Assembly (NCBI GenBank): GCA_017163975.1
Contig: JAFFSR010000092.1
Span: 137,001 to 201,000 of the forward strand
Reading direction: 5' to 3'
Source: Anastatus disparis
Lineage: Eukaryota > Arthropoda > Insecta > Hymenoptera > Eupelmidae
DNA length: 64,000 nucleotides
The translations under genes were made by a program, and so were the position numbers. Positions within the stretch are counted from its first letter, which is position 1. Every line of letters begins with the position of its first letter. Below the pieces are notes generated by a model, which was not told the DNA's origin, did not search any database, and saw only the letters and a list, made by a program, of their open reading frames with translations. Positions 16,693 through 29,100 of this stretch are shown here, one piece after another.

Positions 16693-19105
16693 TACATAAA
16701 CATACATATACATACACATACACACACACACATACACATACACACATACAGATACTCACATACACATGCGCACATACACATACACACATACACATACACA
16801 CAAACACATACACACATGAACAGACACATATACACATACACACATACGCATACACACATACACATCCACACATACACATACACACATACACACAAACACA
16901 CACACATACACACACACATACACACATACACATACACACATACACATACACACATACACATACACACATACACATACACACATACACATACACACATACA
17001 CATACACACATACACATACAAACATAAACATACTTACATACACATACACACATACACATACACACATACAGATACTCACATACACATGCGCACATACACA
17101 TACACACATACACATACACACAAACACATACACACATGAACAGACACATATACACATACACACATACGCATACACACATACACATCCACACATACACATA
17201 CACACATACACATACACATACACACATACATATACACACATACACATACACACATACACATACACACATACACAAACACACATACACATACACACATACA
17301 CATACACACATACACAAACACACATACACATACACACATACACATTTACACTTACACATACACACATGCTTATCCACACATACACATACACACATACACA
17401 TACACACATACACATACACACATACACATACACACATACACACTTACACATACACACATACACACATACACAAACACACATACACATACACACATACACA
17501 TACACACATACACAAACACACATACACATGCACACATGCACATTTACACTTACACATACACACATACGCATACACACATACACATACACACATACACATA
17601 CACACATACACATACACTTGCACATACACACATACACATACACACATACACATACACACATACAGATACACACATACACATACACACATACACATACACA
17701 CACATACACACATACACACATACACATATACACATACACATACTTATACACACATAGACATACACACTTTTACATACACACATACACATAGCTAACCACA
17801 CTTTTACATACACACATACACATAGCCATACACGCATACACATACACACATACACATACACACATACACATACACACATACATATACACACATACACATA
17901 CACACATACACATACACACATACACAAACACACATACACTTACACACATACACATACACACATACACAAACACACATACCCATACACACATACACATTTA
18001 CACTTACACATACACATACACACATACACATACACACATACACATTCACATGCACACATACACAAACACACATACACATACACACATACCTATACACACA
18101 TACACAAACATACATACACATACACACATACACATACACACATACACATTTACACTTACACATACACACATACACATACACACATACACATACACACATA
18201 CACATACACATAATCATACACACATACACATACACACATACACATACACACATACACATACATACATACATACATACACATATACACATACACATACACA
18301 CATACACATACACACATACACATACACACATACACATACACACATACACATACACACATAAACATACACACATACACATACACATACACACATGCACATA
18401 CACACATACACATACACATACCCACATACACATACACACATAATTATACACACATACACATACACATACACACATGCACATACACACATGCACATACACA
18501 CATACACATGCACACATACACAAACACACATACACATACACACACACACATACACCAATACACAAACACACATACACATACACACATACACATACACACA
18601 TACACATTTACACTTACACATACACACATACACATACACACATACACATACACACATACACATACACACATATACATACACAAATACACATACACACATA
18701 CACATACACACTTACTAAAACACACATAAACATACACACATACACATGCACATACACACACATACACACACATACACACATACACAGACACATACATACA
18801 CATACATACATACACAGGTACACATACACATACACACATACATATTCACACATACGCATACTCATACACACACATACACACACATACACATACACATACA
18901 CACATACGCATACTCATACACACACATACACACACATACACATACACATACACACATACACATAGAAGCACACACATACTTCATACACATACACGCGTAC
19001 ACATACACTTGCACTTATACGCACAAACACATACACACATATACAAATATACATTCACATACACACATTAACACATACATACATACACATACGGACATTC
19101 ACATT

Positions 19106-20131
19106 TTTATGTTTGAATATTTTTCTATCCCACAGTTACTATAATTTCAACTCTAAAGTATAACCTCTAAATAATTATAATTTTATTATTATTGTCTTGC
19201 ACTTCGCTTTGAATATAAGCTATAAATTTATTAACAATTAACTGTCTTGGGTGGATTACAATTGGGACTTTGTAGGGAACAATGACGAAATCACTTATGT
19301 AAACCAGCAATAAACAATTCAGATATTTCATAACAACATAATGTTAATAAACATTTAATTAACACTCTCGAGTAAAATAGAAGAAAGAAGTAATTTTCAC
19401 TCCATATCGTGCTGATTCCATTCAGATTCATGTGCGGAATTTTGTCCAGTCTCAAATGCAATCTCGATTTTTTAATACAATCTAATCTCACTGTTTTATT
19501 TACAAAAAAACTACAAAAATAGCGATTTTTTTAAACACGAGTTTCTCAAAAACTAAATTTTTTGTTTTTGTTTTGAAATTTTAATATGATTTTATACATA
19601 AAAAATACTCACATCTGGGGTAGGTGAGAATATGCGATTTTGCCTTATTTCTTTCAAACAGATTCTTAAACGTTTTTTTTATATTTTAGATTTTAAAACA
19701 TTGATACCATGGCGCATCGTACTATTTTTCCAACTTTACGTGTTCTCACAACTATTTTTATGCTTTCATTTATTAATATATCAAAAATATTAACAATAAT
19801 CTTTAAAATAATCCCCGGATCGAATGTTTTGATCAATTAGAACCAAAGTTATGACGATTTAAAGTTTAAAAAAAAATGCTAAAACTTTAAATAAATATGA
19901 TATTTACATTAAGGAAATACCATTTTTGTTAAAGATTAAAATCTAAAAGTTTATTAATTTTTTAATTAAAAAAACAAAGTTATTTTGATGAAAGAATACA
20001 TAACCATTTATCCTCTTTTTATGGTACATTATTATAATAAAAATTTTTTTTGTTGGAGAATATAATTTTTCTATTTGTTTAAATTTCGCGACTAGAATTT
20101 GAATTTATTTTGTAGAGAGTTGACGCATGTC
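19106..20131. other. AT-rich non-coding stretch
   Basis: Ordinary AT-rich DNA between the satellite and the first transposase-like gene. I see poly-A/T runs and no ORF, RNA gene or terminal repeat that I can support. It would hold any 5' flank of the 20.27-kb gene. Confidence 0.5.
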
Positions 20132-20144
20132 ACCACTAGGTGGC
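20132..20144 (+). promoter_or_regulatory. CTCF-like motif
   Basis: CCACTAGGTGGCG matches the core insulator motif recognised by CTCF (CCASYAGRKGGC) at every position I can recall. It lies 130-140 bp upstream of the ATG at 20274. A single 13-bp match can arise by chance, so binding is inference. Confidence 0.35.
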
Positions 20145-20273
20145 GATGATTCGTTCTTTGCATTCTCATTAACGACTTGACGCGTTTAAAAATATAAGAA
20201 AAGAAAGATAAAAAATAAAGATGTTTCATAAAAATTTTTTTTTTTCGATCTGTCATTGAACAGAATATCAATA

Positions 20274-21720
20274 ATGGCATCACTGATTGTTAAAATAAAG
20301 TGTAAGGATTTAAAAGGAAGGCACGAGAAAGTTGTTTATGATTGCTCCAAAAGTCCGCTTAGAGAATTAGGTGATCTAACAGAGTCTTTAAAGCGCTTGT
20401 ATCCAAATACTTCTTTTTCTAGAGAAGATAAAGTATGCCCTTCGTGTTACAAAATATTATTAGCTGAAGTGAAAAATGCGCCTATTTCATCGACTTCAAG
20501 CAGTCAAGAATCTTCGGAATATTTTATTCATAGTGAGGCTGTGGTAGAACAGCTCGACGAGACTTCAAGTTATTCAAAATTAAACATTTCACCAAATAAA
20601 ATGCCGCGAAGTATCAATATCAAGATGCAAGAATCTTATGCTGTCCGAAAAAGAAAACAAATGAACAATGCATTTGATTCACAAATAGCAAGTAAAATGT
20701 TGAAAGTCTACGATATAACGGATTTGCCCGCATTGAATGAAAATAATGAATGTTAAACAAATGATAAATGGATTGAGAATATTAAAATTGCATTATATAA
20801 TTGTTATAATTTTCTTGAAAAAGTGTGATTGTTGAGTATTATACCAAGTGATATTTCCAAAGATTATTTATTATCAGTTTTACTAAATGTAACTATTTAT
20901 ATGATTGATCAAGCACGATCATTGGTAAATAATAAAAAAATTTACAAGCAGTCTGAGAACTATTGTGGCCATTCTTTGGATAGTGAAATTTTAATGAAAG
21001 TAAAGGATTATCATCTGAACGATGATTTTAATTGTTCTCGTCAAAGTGCAAATAAAAGCGACACAGTATCTATTAAAGAAAATGGTATAAAAACTAAAAA
21101 AGTCAAACGCTTTCTTACGCGAAGTATAAAAGAAATATATCAATTATTCAAAGATGAAAATCCTGAAATAAAAACAAAAATTGGTAAATCAACATTCTAC
21201 GCTTTAAGACCAAAGTGGGTTGTATCACATCCACCCACCGATTCGTGTCTTTGCGTTTACAGCGAGAATCTTAAACTTACGTTAGATGCTTTGAATAATT
21301 ATAAAAGAGAGAATAAACAAGACATTGCAGATTTGGAATTGAAAATATGTTATTCACTTTTTTATTCAAAAGATGATATGAAATGTGTACTAAGAGAAAG
21401 TAAAGAATGTCCCATTGGAGATTATATTGATTTACAAGTAATTTATTTGACAGATGAAGATTTATATGGGGAAATAATTCATGGTGTTTGGGAAAAATCA
21501 AATTTACTGAATAAAACTAGCACAATTGGAAATTTCTTAATAGAGTTAAAAGAGCGCGCTCTCACTGTAAGTGCTCATGAATTGGTCAAAGAAATTCAAC
21601 GTATAGCATTCAAGAGGTTAAACTCTTAGCGAGGAATAATGACTTCCAATTAGTTATCCATGTCGATTTTGCAGAAAATTTGACAATTCTACTCCAAAAT
21701 GAAATTCGAAGCTATCATTA
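20274..21720 (+). pseudogene. Transposase-like gene, 5' part only (family of the 4.8-kb element)
   Basis: Two ORFs (from ATG 20274 to 20756, and about 20829 to 21629), then a frameshifted continuation to about 21720. The first encodes an N-terminal domain with CPSC (residues near 60) after a conserved Cys, like the N terminus of the gene at 55910-58259. The second has KSTFYALRPK followed by a Cys-Leu-Cys cluster, matching the FSTFAKLKPK and CVC segment of that gene, and then a KCVLRESKECP segment aligned with its KCYFGDCDKCPG. After the stop at 21629 another frame continues with HVDFAEN, the first core motif of the family. The rest of the core ((S/T)DG and HGK motifs) is absent. The break between the ORFs may be a degenerate intron. 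A truncated, non-functional copy is likely. Confidence 0.75.
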
Positions 21721-21751
21721 AAGTAAAAACCAAATATCGAGAGGTACGGTA

Positions 21752-21798
21752 GCGCCTCGACGGCGAGTTGAGGTACGAATACGAAAACGTCGAGGCGC
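21752..21798. repeat. GC-rich perfect hairpin
   Basis: GCGCCTCGACG (21752-21762) pairs perfectly with CGTCGAGGCGC (21788-21798) across a 25-bp loop. It is GC-rich in otherwise AT-rich DNA, just after the truncated transposase-like gene. It could be a structured RNA or the end of an unrecognised element. Confidence 0.6.
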
Positions 21799-22139
21799 TC
21801 CTCTTATACTTTAAAATAGAGTTTCAAAAATTTCAAAATCGAATCCCATAAAAATATATCGATATATACACATAAATACATTTAATAATATTTGAAGATT
21901 TTCATTGTCTTTAATTTAAAAAAAATTGATTACAATCGCTTCACTCAATCACGAGAAAATGAAGTTTGAAATTTCGATATGTCGTATTCTCGTTATTTTT
22001 TTTCTTCTTCATCATTTTCAGCCAACATAAACTGCGCAACCGGAAATGCGCAGTATCAACGAATATAGATGCTTTATAATATATTTTAATGTTCATGGTA
22101 TATGCGCATTGATACATATGTTATGTATATATATATATT

Positions 22140-22470
22140 AAATCGTCCGTTTTATGTCAACTTGCACCCGTAGACCCGTATATTTTGAGGTTTATATATA
22201 TGTATATACATACAGACATACATGGGACATTTCATGTCGGCTAGCACGTACTCATAAGTACAGGTTTTCTATATATGTAGTACATTTCATGACAACGCGC
22301 ACACACCCATCCGAGTACCCTTAGGTTTATATAGATGGGACCTTTCATGTCTATTCGCATGCATGCACACAGCCTTTAATAAACATGGGATTTTTCACGT
22401 CAATTGGAACGCACGCACATACAGGTTTATGTATGAGACGTTTCATGCCAATGCGCACGAACACACACGG

Positions 22471-22546
<76 letters not shown>

Positions 22547-22685
22547 GGGATATTTTATGTCAACTCGTACGTACTTATAATCACAGGCTTTTTTATATCT
22601 GTGGGACATTTCATGTCGATCCGCATGCACGCACACGCACGTTAATATACATAGGATTTTTCACGTAAATTCGAACGCACACACA

Positions 22686-22747
<62 letters not shown>

Positions 22748-23409
22748 ACATTTCATGTCAATTCGCACGCATGCACACAAACTTTAATAAACATGGGATT
22801 TTTCACGTCAATTGGAACGCACGCACATACAGGTTTATATATGGGACGTTTCATGCTAATGGGCACGTACGCACACACAGGTTTATATATATGGGACAGT
22901 CCATGTCGTTGTGTATGCATGCACACACACGTTAATATACATGGGAATTTTAATGTCAATTCAAACGCATACAAATACACAGGTTTATATATATTGGACA
23001 TTTCATGTCAATTCGCATGCATGCACACACACGTTAATAAACATGCAATTTTCCATGTCAATTCGAACGCACGCACAGACACAGGTTTATACATATGGGA
23101 CATTTCATATCGATTCGCATGCGTACACACACGTTAATATACATAGGATTTTTCACGTCAATTATAACCCACGCCCATACAGGTTTATATACATGGGACA
23201 TTTCATGACAACTCTAACACACCTATCCGAGAGCCCTTAAGTTAACATATATGTGACGTATCATGTCAACACGCACGGACCGGTTTTCATATATTTGACA
23301 TTTCTTGTCAACGCAAACGCACAAACACATCTAAACATGTACTTGAGATTTGTATTTATATATATGGGACCGTTTTGTCAATTCGCATGCACGCACACAC
23401 ATGGGCTTA

Positions 23410-23448
<39 letters not shown>

Positions 23449-23596
23449 GTGTGTGTATATCTGTGTACACATATACATGGGATATTTAATCTTGACTTAC
23501 ACGCGCGTGTGGACACACACAGATTTATATATACGGGACGTTTCATGTCAATTGACATGCATGACACACGTATTTGAGTTTATATATATTTTCTTC

Positions 23597-23628
<32 letters not shown>

Positions 23629-23690
23629 GGGACTGTTCCTGTCATAGCGCATGCACGCACACACATGGGCTTATGAATATATGTATATAC
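22140..23690. repeat. TA-rich minisatellite, block 1
   Basis: Irregular repeats of about 60-100 bp, each made of a (TA)n run, ATGGGACATTTCATGTCAA, a CGCACGCA(T/C)GCACACA run and AGGTTTATATA. Variants end in GGGATTTTTCACGTCAA. (TA)n tracts of up to about 60 bp lie at 22471-22549 and 22685-22745. Short ORFs full of Ile-Tyr or His-Thr are products of the repeat. The same family forms 24360-24696 and 62250-63745, and a short piece lies at 60038-60115. Confidence 0.85.
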
Positions 23691-23701
23691 ATATGTTCTG
23701 A

Positions 23702-24190
23702 AAACCTATAATGACGAAACGTGGCTTTACCAGCTGATTCAATGTTTTTACATACCAAACGCGCTTTGTAGTGTTTGGAAGCAGTGGATCTTCATAAAGC
23801 TCCCATTAGCGAAAACTCATAACAATAGGTTTATTTTTCTCCAAAGACTTCAGTAACTGTATCTTAAACTTGTCCGATACAATTACATAAGGCATCAGCC
23901 ACTCTATTTTAATCAAATCAATCTCGAAACTCTCGAGATTTTGTTGACCAGCTGGCAATGTTTGTATAACGGAATTTACATCATTTCTCGATCCAGTGAG
24001 AATGAGTTCGTGCTTAGTATTGACTACAATTTGACGATAGTCTTCGGCAAAACCTAAAATCATATTCAGTGGTATGGATACATCAAAGTATCCTTCACCA
24101 TCTGTAAGCTGTTGATTCTCCAAAAGACGGCACTGACTAGGAATGAATGACACCAGACCTTTCATAATGCTTGTCAAACCCACATGCTAG
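23702..24190 (-). pseudogene. Relic of a double-jelly-roll-like (virus-derived) protein gene
   Basis: The minus strand encodes a 125-codon frame (24183 to 23806) with segments such as IPLNMILGFAEDY and NTKHELILTGSRND. These are typical of a protein family very common in insect genomes and annotated as double-jelly-roll-like, with a fold shared by viral capsid proteins. The assignment is from memory. The frame meets a TAA stop at about 23806, yet the same frame continues with family-like sequence to about 23702. A further in-frame TAG lies just upstream of 24183. It is a fragment without a start codon in context and is not functional. Near-identical minisatellite flanks it on both sides. Confidence 0.6.
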
Positions 24191-24359
24191 GGGAATTGTA
24201 AATATGCATTTCTCACAATTGACAAAGAACGTGAGCTAAACGCTGGTCGTTATCGGAGAGGTTGTAACAGTCCTCTAATAAATATAGGAAGTTGAGTACA
24301 AATCAAGTAGTACTCTGTAGAACCTTGAACAGTCAACATGGCGAATTTTCAACGTGAAA

Positions 24360-24696
24360 AAAAAAATATATATACATATACGTATATATACGTGTGTATA
24401 TCTGTGTACACATATACATGGGATATTTAATGTTGATTTACACGCGCGCGTGCACACACACAGATTTATATATATGGGACGTTTCATGTCAATTAACATG
24501 CATGACATACGTACTTGAGTTTATATATATTTTTCTTCGTATATATATATATATATATATATATGGGACTGTTCCTGTCATAGCGCATGCACGCACACAC
24601 ATGGGCTTATGAATATATTTATATACATATACATGGGATATTTTATGTCAATTCACATGCGCGCACACCCACATACACACAGGTATATATATATAT
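24360..24696. repeat. Minisatellite segment duplicated from about 23440-23690
   Basis: From CGTGTGTATATCTGTGTACA through CACATGGGCTTATGAATATA this segment repeats 23447-23690 at an offset of about 942 bp, with scattered substitutions. The double-jelly-roll relic lies between the two copies. Either a segment containing the relic inserted into the array, or the flanking array was duplicated around it. Confidence 0.7.
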
Positions 24697-26042
24697 TGTA
24701 ACGTTTTTATTTCCCGCGGGTGGGAAATATTACGTCTTTACCTCCTGTTGCCAGACGCTTCAGTGAGTGACCAGGGTTCGAGGCAGGAGGTCGGTTAGGA
24801 CGGACGGTGGAAAGATAAAGGATAGTAAACGGGTTGACACGTTTGTTTATACTAGGGAGTACCAGGGCTTTATTGTACTCTGAAACTCATATACTACAAC
24901 GACGTATAACAATAATAATGAAAAGTAATAAACTAACCTAAATTATATAAACCAAAAATAACCAACCTAATATGTGTACGCAAGATACAAAGAAATAAAG
25001 ATTGAATTTAATATATGCCACTTGACAGCTTTATGCGCCTCTTGTTGGCGACGGAAATAAATGGAATCAAAAATAATTGAAATTAACTTTATATTTAATA
25101 ATAGTCGAATTAGACTAACGGCGGCTAACGGTCTGGACGGTTTTAATGAACAAACAACATCATAACAATTATAATGTTAATAAACTAATATAGTAACGGT
25201 GGGTGGACGATACCCTTAATGCGGTAGCGCGGAATATGGCTGAAGGCCTGTGATTCTCTAATACGCGACAACCACACGTGGTTAGAGAAATCTTAGCTTG
25301 CCTCTTTCCGGCGGCGGCAATAGGTGGGAAACACCCTTAATACTAACTTAATGCTACGGTTATAATAGGGGGAAAAACACCTTAAAGTTATTATGAACTA
25401 ATCTTAGACAGAATGTCTTGTATACGGATCGGCGCGGCGGCTTGGCGGTATATAATGGTTCGGTGTAAATCACCCTTAATATCAAATATTAGTTAATAAT
25501 GAATTAATAAGAATTACTATTTACAAAACGGCCGGTACGGCGGCTCGGTAGTACAAACTAATATGATCTTATATTAAGTTAAACTAATCTAATATGTACG
25601 GGCGGTACGGCGGTACAGCGGTACGGCGGTACGGCGGTGCGGAAGTGCATTGGCGGTTCTCTCGGTCGCATTTCATCTAAGCCAGCGAGCACACTCGGCA
25701 AAGATTAATTGCGTCTCGACTTGCTTCTAATGGTTTGATACATTAGAGCGAGCGAGAGAGAGTGGCTTTTCTTATAAGGCCTAGGAGCCTCATATAAGAA
25801 AGCCAGTACTGTATACTGCTTTCTCTCTCTAGGCCAGCGAGCGCACTCGGCTAAGAGAGAGGGAGAGCACAGTACCCAAATGCCTCGACTCTTCGTTGAG
25901 GCTTAGCTCTTATATCCACCCGAGCTCGCTGTTCCTCTTGCGGGAGCAGCAAAAACTGACGGCACCTAGCGGTTGAGCCTGTTACTATCGTGCCTCGCGG
26001 GAGATTTGAATGACCTGTCTGCACGATTATGAATAATCGTTG

Positions 26043-26044
<2 letters not shown>
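24697..26044. mobile_element. Probable solo LTR (about 1.35 kb)
   Basis: The segment starts TGTAACG and ends CGTTGCA, near-perfect inverted ends of the TG...CA type. It sits in a TA microsatellite with ATAT on both sides (24693-24696 and 26045-26048), compatible with a 4-bp target duplication, although the TA context makes that weak. It has no long ORF and its composition differs from its surroundings (GC-richer). It contains a short GGCGGTAC tandem run near 25600-25650 and repeats of AGCGAGCGCACTCGGC-like sequence near 25681 and 25834. Its orientation and internal partner are unknown. Confidence 0.55.
25596..25650. repeat. Short GGCGGTAC tandem repeat inside the LTR
   Basis: About six imperfect copies of (TA)CGGCGGTA, in a region otherwise rich in GG(C/T)CGG strings. 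Confidence 0.7.
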
Positions 26045-26085
<41 letters not shown>

Positions 26086-26129
26086 ACGTTTTATGACAAT
26101 TTTTTCCATGTATATTGATATTTATTAAG

Positions 26130-26735
26130 AAAGTTTCGAAATCAATTAAGCAATCGTCAAATACTCCTGTATTCAATTCATTCTTTTTAAAATAATATTA
26201 AATTCATAAAAATATCATTATACTATCTTTTAATTTTCGAATGTAATAAGATTTCTTCAAAGCTTTTGAATGTTATGTCTGTTATTTTTTGTTTTAAGTC
26301 ATTATTCAAACTGATGAATACTATTTTATTATATTATTATTACTTTTAAAAAAGTATATTTTAGGCGAGTTTAGTTATTAAACAGTATAGTATTCTTTAG
26401 AATATTTTTTCTAAATATTACTTTTTTTTTTACTACATACATCATATTTTTTTTTTTATTGCAGTTCTTGAGAGTACTGAAATGAATTGAGTAATTATTA
26501 TTAAGTTTATACCTTTTACTAGATTTATCTATAGTTTTTGCTTAAGAAAGTTTTTAAATCAATCAAGCAATCGTCGAGTACTTCTGTATTCAATTCATTC
26601 TTTTTAATAATATAAAATTCATGAAATATTTACAGTTTCGGCTAAAAAAAGTTTTGAAATCAATGAAGCAATCGTCGAGTACTTCTGTATTCAATTCTTA
26701 CTTTTTAATAATATAAAATCCATAAAATGTTCAAT
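26130..26735 (+). repeat. Three copies of an ~85-bp repeat
   Basis: Copies at about 26130, 26543 and 26646 share GAAATCAAT(T/C/G)AAGCAATCGTC and TACT(C/T)CTGTATTCAATTC, then a T-rich run and TAAAAT(T/C)CAT. The function is unknown. Confidence 0.7.
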
Positions 26736-28307
26736 TTATATTCTCTTTGATAAACGAATATTTGGAAAAACTTTGCCAAATAATTTTTGAAAAAAAGGTA
26801 TTATTAAGATGAAGATAGCGATGATAGTACACATCAAAATTGAAAAAAAAAATGATTCATAAGATCAACTTATTATTCCATTTATGAGTGAATATTACTA
26901 CTTAAACATTGATTAACTATACTTGATCTTAGTGATATCTATTTTATTTTATTCCTGATGAAAGATTTACTTAATAAACAATTTCCGAAACGATTAACTT
27001 CAAAGTTTCGGAATAATTTTCTATTTAATATGCTACGGTTAAAGACCAAAATTGTGCAATTTTATTTCTAAAAACTTGTCAGAAGAGCCATTAGCTTCTA
27101 ACAACTTATATTTGAGAATTTGCTGCCATCAACTTCAAAATCATTTATGCCTTTTTAAAACTTTCAGGGAAGATACCCTTTTTAATTGTAATACTTTTAA
27201 TAAAATAAAATTATGCATTCTCTATTGCATCACACTATCTTTTCATTTTCAAGTGCTTTAAAATATATTAAATTTCACTAAATATCTACAAAAGAACTTG
27301 CCAGGCCCGTGTTTATTATGTAGGAAAATTGTGTGACTAGAACTCTGGCTCGACTTAATAAACTTTTCGATCAGTTATAATTAAATAAATTCAAATTGAA
27401 CACATGAAGTTAATATTAGGTTCTATAATGGCGGCGAAAACCGACGCTAAATATGACGAGCAAAACGGCGACGCGCACTGATTTCAAGTTCTCACTTGAT
27501 AAAACGTAAAATGGAGGACTCACCTTAATAATAACCAGTGTTACACTCTAAAGTACAAAAATCTCCAACAAATAACTCTCTAATCTAAAATCTCCTATGC
27601 TCGTTTTAATCAAACTCCTTAGCTTCCGCGGAAATGATAGAATAATCTCTTTGGTGTGTAGCAAAAAAGGCAAAATGGCAAGATGGCACAATTGGCAAGT
27701 TTGCGAAATTGGCAAAATGGCGAAATGGCAGCGTAAAATCTTTAATGAATTCAAACTACTAAAGTGGAGTCAAGACTCAAGAAATATGGCTCAACGAGCA
27801 GCAACAGAAAAAAAATCAACTAAGTGCAGCATTCAAGATCCAATAGAGAAGTGTCGACGGAGCGCCTTTTCTCGAGCTCCTTCCTCTTCATTCCTCCTTT
27901 AATTAATTACGTCATAAATAGAATAATGGTTGATTGGTTATCAATTCTTCCCGTTATTGTTATTTATCAATTACAAAGGATGTTGACTTATAACCAATCA
28001 ACACCTTTCTTTATGTCAGCGCCCTCTATTTATCGCAGGATTTATTTCAATTTATATTAAGAATGCTCTATATACTAAGTCTCAATAATTCTGCATGCAA
28101 TAGTATCACTATCTCTTTCCAGCGCTCGGTTTCTTCTATCTTCTATCACTCTCGCTCTCGATTTCACGTATCTTCCTATAAAAGACTTACTCTGCTTGAT
28201 ATTCTTACAATTGCCGATGTATGATATTTATTCTACTGCAATTTCGACAATTACCCATGTATGTATGAGCCTGATGTATAAGCTATACACGGAAAAAGGT
28301 TTTGACT

Positions 28308-28388
28308 AAAAAAAAAGTACTTAATTTAATCATACCTATAAATCAAACTACTAGTAGTTATTTAATAGGTATTTAAAATACTTTTTAA
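28308..28388. repeat. Short palindrome
   Basis: AAGTAC...CATACCTATAAATCAAACTA pairs imperfectly with TAGTTATTTAATAGGTAT...ACTTTTT around the centre ACTACTAGTAGT. It may be a tiny hairpin element. Confidence 0.5.
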
Positions 28389-29048
28389 TATTACTTTTAT
28401 CAGTGCCTTTTTTTTAATGGTTTGTCCTGGTGATTTTGAAGGATAGAACCGATAATTTCGGTTCTACAGCATTAAATTGTTTAATACTAACCGTAGTACC
28501 TGTATAGTACGAACCGCGGCGTGGTTATTTGAGTATACAGTTACATCGTGATGGGCGCTTTATTTTCGTTACGAATTAGTAGTAATTTTTTCGAACGAGC
28601 TGATGAGTGCAACTTATTATGATAATGAATGAAATTACTCTTATCTTAAAATCCTAGGGCTTTGAGCACAAACTAAATTATTCAAATGTAAATATTTATT
28701 AATATTATTTGCATTTTTGTTTTAATTTGGAAAGAAATATTCATATTAATGTTAGTGCAATTAAACTTCCTTTTATTAGGTTATGTTTGTATAAAACGTA
28801 ACCTTGTTATAAAATACAAGTTAAATTAAAATAATATTAAAATAAAATTTTTCAAACCTAAATTAAATTGAAAGTGTCAGTGAGAAAAAAATATTTTGTG
28901 TATAATGTATATACAGTATGAATATTGTTAACTTATTAATGCTAAAAAAAATTTTTTTCAAAACAGTTGGAAGTTAAATTAAAATATTTTCTAGATTTTA
29001 ATATCAATAAAATTTTTTAAACATAAATAGAGATAAATATGTTTTATG

Positions 29049-29097
<49 letters not shown>

Positions 29098-29100
<3 letters not shown>

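Larger units (their letters stand above)
1..19105. repeat. 19-kb satellite array, 14-bp unit ATACACATACACAC
   Basis: The plus strand is almost entirely A, C and T in alternating purine-pyrimidine order. The commonest register is a 14-bp unit, ATACACATACACAC, with variants created by CATA/CACA length changes and point changes (AAACATAC, GAAACACAC, CATGCATAC). Because T is always followed by A and then C, the unit has no stop codon in any forward frame; the complement (GTGTGTATGTGTAT) has none either. The long His/Thr/Tyr and Cys/Val/Met/Tyr reading frames on both strands are therefore artefacts with a 14-residue period, and none is called as a gene. The array is interrupted only by two islands and ends near 19105 in ordinary AT-rich DNA. 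Such alternating AC/TA sequence can adopt left-handed DNA; this is inference. Confidence 0.95.
26045..29097. other. AT-rich intergenic DNA with local repeats
   Basis: No supportable gene. Three copies of an ~85-bp repeat occur at about 26130-26215, 26543-26630 and 26646-26735 (core AAGCAATCGTC, ACTYCTGTATTCAATTC). The last two are tandem with a period near 103 bp. An AAATGGC/GATGGCA short tandem lies at 27668-27735, and a TATAAAAG string at about 28177. The small ORFs in this stretch have no recognisable similarity. Confidence 0.5.

Noticed and set aside
1..19105. Telomeric array
   Set aside because: No TTAGG or TTAGGG units. The repeat is a 14-bp AC/TA satellite.
2..19144. Dozens of long ORFs (60-400 codons) of His/Thr/Tyr/Ile or Cys/Val/Met/Tyr on both strands
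   Set aside because: Direct products of a 14-bp satellite that contains no stop codon in any frame on either strand. Overlapping frames have the same composition, and there are no splice signals, domains or codon structure.
22363..23647. Ile-Tyr and His/Ala/Arg-rich short ORFs in the TA minisatellite (also 62219-63490)
   Set aside because: Translations of (TA)n and CGCACGCACACA repeats.
27597..28060. ORFs of 101 and 78 codons near 27.6-28.0 kb
   Set aside because: One encodes a short AAATGGC tandem repeat and the other has no recognisable similarity.
27539..28210. Possible third solo LTR (TGTTACAC...CTTACA)
   Set aside because: Flanks do not match as a target duplication and the ends are too short to be convincing.
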